Positions 57,160 to 64,000 of a DNA stretch of 64,000 bases are shown here, piece by piece (position 1 is the stretch's first letter; each line of letters begins with the position of its first letter). The position numbers and the translations under genes were made by a program. Origin of the DNA: Bromus sterilis (taxonomy: Eukaryota > Streptophyta > Magnoliopsida > Poales > Poaceae); the NCBI GenBank assembly GCA_950022295.1, contig OX465598.1, positions 172,316,001 to 172,380,000 on the forward strand. Direction: 5' to 3'. The notes under the pieces are model-generated. The model searched no databases. It was not told the origin of the DNA and saw only the letters and a program-made list of their open reading frames with translations.

Positions 57160-59291
57160 TGTTGGGAAACGTAGTAGAAAACAAAAAATTTCGGCCTACG
57201 AATCAAGAACCCAAGATCATCCAAGAAGATTGCATACAAGGTTTTAGGTCATGGCTCACCAACCGATGTAGCGGAAGTAGAGTTGGTGAAGCTCGTGGAC
57301 GTAGTGGAAGTAGATCTCGCAAGTTCTCCCACGAACAGTCCCTCGATCAATCCCACGAACAAGTCCCGCGATCTAGTCCCACGGATAAGTCCCATGAACA
57401 AGCTCCTCGAAGAAGGGTCGAAGGTACGACCCCTCCATTAGTATCCACACATCCCGTAGCAGCAATCCAGCAGCGCTCCGCCGTCCAGAGATGAACGCCA
57501 CCGAGAAAACTAGAGGGAGAAAACCCTAACGGATTCCGATCTAGAACAGCGTCTAAACCGGGGTCTAAAAGTGGAGCAACGGGGTTTAGAGGAGGGAGGG
57601 TGGCGCATAGGCCTTAGGGATTGATTGTGTGTCTTCCCCCCACCCTTGGCTCACCTTATATAGGTGGCCAAGGGGCCTAGGGCGCAGCTCAAGGAGGTTT
57701 GGGAGTCCAACTTGGACTCCCAAGCCTTCCAAACCTACACATACCTTTCCACCGGAAACCTTCCATAATGGTATTTGGAAATCCCACCTGGAGGATCACC
57801 CACCCCTTTTTGGTGCGCCCCCACCACCTGGCCGGCCAGGGCAGCCTAGGTGGCTTGCCCCCAAAGGCCAGGGGCGCAGGGCAGTGGGTGGTACTGCCCG
57901 GAACCTTCCGGAACCTTCTAGAAGCTTCCAGGACCTTCCGGGACCTACCGGGACTGTTTCGGGACATTCCAGACACTTTTGGAGCACTTCCAATACCTTC
58001 CGGAAGCTCTAACGAATGTTCCGGAGCCATCTAAATGGGTTTCGGAGCCATCCGGGCAAAGGTTATTATGTCCGGTGAACACAACATATTGTTTAAGCTG
58101 TCCACCGATCACCGAAACTATTCCGGTTGATCGTAAACTTTCCCATTACCATTTTCATATGTTCCGGAACCACCTGGGACTACTCCAGAGAGATCCGAAC
58201 ATATCCTAAATACCCAGAACTACTTCTGGTGCCCTTATGAACTATTCCATAAATCTCCGGAACTACTTCCGGTACCCGTATGAACTATTCTGCTTTGCTT
58301 CCACTAAACCTTCTACCATACTAGTATTCTAACAGACTACTGCTCGTTAAGTGTGTGACCCAATAGGTTCGGTATAATGCGGACATGAATCAGAACATCT
58401 TCCGGACATAGGTCAACAGCCTTTCGTCAATAGCCAATAATCAACAGCGGAGCCATGGACACCCATGTTGACTCCCGCACATACACGAAGAAACTTCGAG
58501 TGAACCATTATGTTTATTCATGTACCATTCCCTTTGCTTCGTGATATATGAGAAAGTTAGAGGAGAGATGTTTGGCACCCATGTGTAACAACTTCTTGAA
58601 CACAAGCCACTCGTTATCCTCTTTGCTCGTTTGTCCATTTTCTCGTTATCGTATTCCGGTATCCCCGTGACTGAATCACAATGCGTCTGGCCAGACTATA
58701 ATGGATACCGTCATACCGAGTGGGCCCGAAGTGAATATCTTCTTCATCGTGAAGGAGCAAATCCCATTCTTGAACTATCACAGTCACTAGCCACACCATC
58801 TGACATACCCAGAACTTATTTTACTACTTCCCATTTACGGGAGGATTCATCTAAGAACCAAAGCATGTCTTCCTGTGTGAAGCAACTCGATACTCTCATG
58901 GTCTAAGGAATTACGTATATGATAACATTTCATGATATGACTTATAACGTAGTTACGATGTGATCTCTAAGTATATCATTCAATACTGGGGTCGGTTCAA
59001 CATCATTGTTCTGCTAACAATATGTTCCCATTGCTACTGACATCCTTGTTACAAGAACAATGTCCATGATTAAGAAAACGTAATCATCAGTTAGCACATG
59101 AGCTGGTCTTAGAGGCTAAACCAGGAACTCTTGGTGTTTACATTTCCACACATGCAAGTGAGTTTTCTTCTGAATCTCATAGTCAGGGTCATTGCAATTA
59201 TAGCACAGAAATATAAACATTAATTACGAACGTGGAAATATATATATATATAATAACATTTTATTATTGCCTCTAGGGCATATTTCCAACA
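57160..59291 (-). mobile_element. 3' LTR of a BARE1/Angela-lineage copia element, 2132 bp
   Basis: On the minus strand it starts TGTTGGAAATATGCCCTAGA at 59291 and ends CTACGTTTCCCAACA at 57160, both hallmarks of this lineage. The adjacent purine tract (minus strand GCAAGTGGGAGAC, 59304-59292) shows it is the 3' LTR and that the internal region lies to the right. The LTR is rich in TTCCGGAA-type motifs (57900-58300). It is longer than I recall for BARE1 (about 1.8 kb), so the exact family is uncertain. The left flank TTACA (57155-57159) is one side of the target duplication. Confidence 0.88.
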
Positions 59292-62200
59292 GTCTCCCAC
59301 TTGCACTAGAGTCAATAATATTATCAGTGCTTGAGAATTTTACACCTATGGCATACCGGTGTAATACATGCTTCATTTGTGGTATAGACTTCATCATCGG
59401 ATCTGATGCTTCAGGCCCGTTTGTATCTTGCATATCTTCGCGTTTTTCACGCTATCATAAAATTTACTAATTTTATCAGTTTAGCTTTGTATATGTTTGA
59501 ATCATTTGGCAGGACCTTGGTTCCTTCAGAATAAGTCATGAAATCATTCGTCAATGTTCCATGAGCTTCAAGCATCTAGGAAACCATACCATGTTCATAA
59601 ATGAACTGATGATTCAAAATACCCTCCCTTGTTACTTCTTTAAGTAACAATATACTTAGCCTCTGTTGTAGAATTCGCCACAGTATCTAACTTAACACAG
59701 TTCCTTCATACTGTGCCACCCTTACGTGTGAAACACATAATCCCAATTAAAATCGAAAATCGGTTGGAGTAAGTATGAAGACTGAATTGGTGTAACTGTT
59801 TACATCAAAAATTCAGCTGGTGTAACTTGTTACAACGAGCTCTTCATTATCTCCATTTTCCGAGAAACATATCTTATCCATCATAAGTTTAACTTTTCAC
59901 TGTTTGTCCAATGATCAACATATTGATCACTTTGGTATCTTGCTCACAACCTTTTGGAGCACTGGACATATCTGGTCGTTTTACATATTATGGTGTACAT
60001 GATTAATCCAAACACATAGGTGAGTGAAATCCAATTCATGTGTTTTGCTTATCTGTGTTCATGAACACCGATTTCCGCAAACAACTTTTCACCATGACCT
60101 CGGCAAGAACATGTTTCTTGGCATTTCATACTAAACTACTTTAGTATCATGTCAATATGTAGTGTTGGCTTTAGCATGATCAGGCACTTACTATCTTCAT
60201 AGATCACTATGCTCAATACTAATGCTATATCAGCCCAAGTTCTTCAACCGAAAACTATTTCCAATGAAGTCCTTATTCGTGTCAAGAAATTTATATCATT
60301 TCTAATCAACAATATGTCATCTACATAAGGTTTTAGAAATATTATTCAGCTCCCACTTACTTTCTTGAATATTCAAGCATCTTCGTTATTCCTGATGAAA
60401 ACAAACTCTTTTGGCAATTTCATCACAACGAAAATTCCAACTCCATTATGCTAGCTCCAGTCCATCACTGGATATCCAAGGCTTGCATCTATTTTAGCAT
60501 CCTTTGAATCGACAAAACATTCCGGTCGTATCACATATACGTCCTTTGTTATATTTCCGTGTAGGAACTTTGTTTTGACGTTCATTCTACCATATCCTAT
60601 AAATGAGATATGTAGTAATTGCTAATATAACCCGAACTGACTAAAGCATCTCTACGGTCGAAACTACTTCGCCGTAGTCAACCTTTGAACTTGCTAGAAA
60701 ACAATTTTCCAACGAGTTGAGCTTTATGGATAAAACAATTTCATCCGAATCAATTATAGATCCACATATATATATTCTTCAGACTTTTAGTCTTTCGGAG
60801 GGTCTACCAAGTTCAAAACTTGACTTACTTCCATGGATACTATCTCGGATTATTTGGCATTTAGCCAAATCCCGGAGTCAGGGCCCATCAACGCTTCTTT
60901 GTATATCACAGGTTTATCATTGTCGAACAACAATATCTCGTTTTACATATCATGAATGTTTGTACGAGTTTTGTCTAACCTGTGTGGTTCAGCTGCGCAC
61001 TTCTCTGAAGATTCAACAATCTTTGACAAGTTGCACTGTCCTCCCACTCACTCTTTTGTAAGAAACTATTTTTCTTCAAAACACATTGTTCTTAACAGCA
61101 AACAGTTTTGCTTTTGTGTAGTGATAGAGGAATACCAAAACTTTTGGCATAACCTTAACAAAGTAGCACTTATCTGATTTGGGGTTTTGAGTATGTCAAA
61201 CATATGCCTCATATACCCAAGTTTTAAGAAAAGACAACATGGTTTTAACAGTCCATACCACATCTAATATGGTGTCATTTCAACAGATTTGATGATGCTC
61301 TTTTCAGTGTAAAAGCCGTAGTCACTAACGCATAACTTTAATAAGTATAATGGCAAATTGATAAACGTCATATTTGATCTTTACCGTGTCATACATGGCT
61401 TGATTACATCTCTCGAACACTTTACTCATAGTGATGTTCCGGGAGACGCAAGTTATGACAGTTCTTCACAACTCATCAGACGTTCACTAAACTTGTAACT
61501 AAAATATTACTTTCTACAATCTAATTTGCAGAAGCTTTATTTTCTTGTTACAACGAATTTCTATTTCACTCTAAAATTCCTTGAACATTTCAAAGATTTC
61601 AGACGTATGTCTCTATTGAACAGATATCCACATATCTACTTCAACTCATGAGTGAAGATAGGGAATCCACTGCACACAACTACACTTATTGGACTGCACA
61701 CATCATCATGTATGATTACCAATTGTTTAGTTGCCCGTTCATGTATGGCCTATTAACGGTGTTTTAGTCACATTACTTCGAGACAAAGATCGCAAGCGTC
61801 AAGTGATTCATAATCATATGACTCGAAAATCCATCACTTATGGAAATTCTTCATGCATGTTATGTCACTTGTGATAAAGGGAAGTGCCACATCTATGTGG
61901 TATTTCTGTCAGTCTTGCGACGTTTAGCGTCAGTGTTATGGATGTTTAGTATTATTATCAAGATTCATAACATACACCCTATTCATAATGGAAGTATGGC
62001 CTTTACGTTATTCATAGCTTTGAACAACTCTCTTGCAACAAACATGATTCAAAATGATGTTTTGCAACAAGGCTAAAGTGTAGTAACAATTTACTCAACT
62101 CTAAAATGAATTATGAAGATAATCATAGAGTCAACACACGGTATAGTAAACCTTTTACCGTGTTCCCGAGCGTGTCAAAACTCATCATTAGCTAGTCATA

Positions 62201-64000
62201 AAGGCCATAGTATTTCTTGCATCGAGTTGCAACAATATGCAATCGATGTGATATTCCGGTGATCAACAGTTTAATCACAATATACAGAATCCACAATTAA
62301 CTGCTTAATCATGATTCCCAAGAATTACATCTCTTGACCAGCAATGAATTCATCTATAACTCTGTATGACTTTCATTTCTGAGCTGGTTATTCCAGTCTT
62401 CTTTCGTTTTGCCTTTATACGTATCATAGTTCTATTTCCAATGTCACTCCTACTCACAGAAGATCACACATGATCAAGGGTGGCGCATGCCATGGACTTT
62501 CCGGCATGTAAGTCTTACTAACACACTATGGAACTTCCTTTCCCTTAATCCTCATCATCATATGACCAATGTTCTTCTGGATCCCACACTTATCCGTTTC
62601 GTTAAGAGCACAGTGAATATTTTCACTAATGCTTACAATCATACATTGTACTAGATATCTTATATCCAACATTAATTGTCTTACTACTGAAAACTATTTT
62701 TCAGTTCCATGAATATAACATAACTATCCCAAACTTTTCGAAGTTCGGGTTTCATGGTGGTGAAGACAATGCACTTAGCTGTGGTGGAATTCTAGCATTT
62801 TGGATTATGGACATAAGTCACATCATCCATAGCATCAGCGGGAGAGCATCAAAAATTTGCGATAGGACATGGTCCTTCTCAGCACTATTGAGGATAGTCC
62901 TCACAATACGGTACCAATCGTAAAGTTTTTACCAGATAATACAGTTAATCAAAATCAATTGGGAAGGTGGTAACGCGAGCCATTATTCTACAACGATAAT
63001 GCAAATACTAAGACTTTGTTCATAATTAAGTTGCACTTGTGATTAATCAATTTAATTTCTAAGTGCGCTCCCACTCAGATCAATATCTCTCGTAATTGAT
63101 GCTGGAGTGATTCAAGATCCGACCCAATCGTCCGCCATTGATGTGACATCACTGATGACTTAGATTGGACCGGTAGGCCAACTTGCCAATCACAACACAT
63201 GTGATTCTTGTTCATCTTTCGATGGGCGTGTTCCGGTAGCAAACTTTTATCCAAACCGTCAAGACAACCAAGTGTAATGCGCTGTGTGTTCTTTTAACAC
63301 ACCCGCCTTTTATGCGTCACACACGTGTGCACCCATGTGACATGACCTGCTCCGATGTGAAACATAGTATAGACGGTGCTACAGTTGGAAGAACACTATC
63401 AACTTGATATTGTTTTGCGAGAGATCACCCTAATAAAACACGACTACCGCGCATCAAACAAGGGTGCATCAAAGGGATAAACATCACAGGCAGTTCATAA
63501 AATTATGTGATATGATATAGCCCTTTGCTTCGTGAAGTCTTCGTAGTCTTCACGCCGTCGTGGTAGAAGTCACCGCGTCCACCAACTTTCTCCTTGGCAC
63601 CGGGAACATCACCACGACTTCCGGCATGTGCGTCGGGGTCCACCTCCGCATCGTAGATCATCACCTTGCATCTATCTATTGCTTTGCCTCGAACTAATAA
63701 ACAGTTCTGGCACGCAGGCCATAATTAAGTGACAATCATATGACTCCAGTCATCATGCCGTACCACGACACGCAGGTCGCGAATAAATATTACATAACAT
63801 ATAGCATCTCATACAAACACATTGCAAATCTTGAAGGCTATACCACATCACATGCATACTCTGCAAAAACGAGTTAGATCGCCATCTACACGGGTTGTTG
63901 CAACTTTTATCGTGGTTGTTAAGCAGGTTTACAAGGCAAATGAGAAACCCTAGACAAAACAAAAACACGATACTTCTTTTGTTGCTAGTTTAACATACGG
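59292..64000 (-). pseudogene. decayed internal region of the copia element, runs off the window
   Basis: On the minus strand RNase H remnants (NSTTEAKYIVT, near 59690-59645) and the RT signature YVDDILLI (about 60327-60306) are recognisable in the correct order after the purine tract. The rest of pol and gag is riddled with stops and I could not place integrase. The stretch 63540-63960 reads like the untranslated leader of Triticeae copia elements. The 5' LTR is beyond position 64000. Confidence 0.75.

Noticed and set aside
1..64000. CRISPR arrays, tRNA or rRNA genes, bacterial operons
   Set aside because: None seen. Tandem repeats here lack the regular spacer structure of CRISPR, and all recognisable coding is eukaryotic or retroelement.

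Overview
The window looks like intergenic DNA from a Triticeae grass (wheat, Aegilops, barley or rye type). It is built almost entirely of nested transposable elements around one convincing host gene. The assignment rests on a BARE1/Angela-type copia LTR starting TGTTGGAAATATGCCC, an Athila-type LTR starting TGATACGTCC with a TGGCGC.GTTGCCGGGGA primer site, an Au SINE-like tail ending in (GTT)n, long-LTR gypsy elements and chained TAA-flanked MITEs. No prokaryotic features, rRNA, tRNA or CRISPR arrays were seen.

Left part (1-19.5 kb). A plus-strand gypsy-type 3' LTR (2147-3021) abuts a minus-strand Ty1-copia element with a broken gag, a PBS and a 2.0-kb LTR carrying an internal 532-bp tandem duplication. 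That copia element sits in a minus-strand, gag-protease-only Athila-type element (5678-14304), whose gag is also split by a 4.25-kb solo LTR with an exact GTAGT target duplication. From 14.5 to 17.5 kb a 2.4-kb CACTA transposon (AAA target duplication, carrying remnants of a spliced B3-like ORF) has landed inside the zf-RVT domain of an older LINE.

Centre (17.9-36 kb). Two degenerate AT-rich LTR halves flank a 14.2-kb chromodomain-type gypsy element (19558-33774). It has 4.1-kb LTRs, an AAAAA target duplication, a tRNA-iMet primer site, an additional 259-codon ORF ahead of gag, and a gag-pol broken by two frameshifts and a stop. Both start codons directly follow strong 3' splice-site motifs. 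Both 4-kb LTR families in the window carry a short open C-terminal exon-like module.

Right part (34.5-64 kb). Several tandem repeats, including an 87-bp minisatellite, precede a full-length 7.5-kb L1-type LINE on the minus strand (13-bp target duplication, very long ORF1, EN-RT ORF2). Next is the host gene: a five-exon ABHD17-like alpha/beta hydrolase (355 aa, complete catalytic triad, cysteine-rich C-terminus) on the minus strand. About 0.6 kb upstream of its start lies a 3.6-kb MULE with about 96-bp terminal inverted repeats and a FAR1/FRS-type transposase. Three Harbinger/Tourist-type MITEs follow in a chain, the last cut by a BARE1/Angela-lineage 3' LTR whose decayed internal region runs off the right edge.

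Functionally, only the ABHD17-like gene is likely to serve the host, probably as a membrane-associated protein depalmitoylase. The rest is mobile DNA at different stages of decay, and the order of nesting can be read from intact target duplications.
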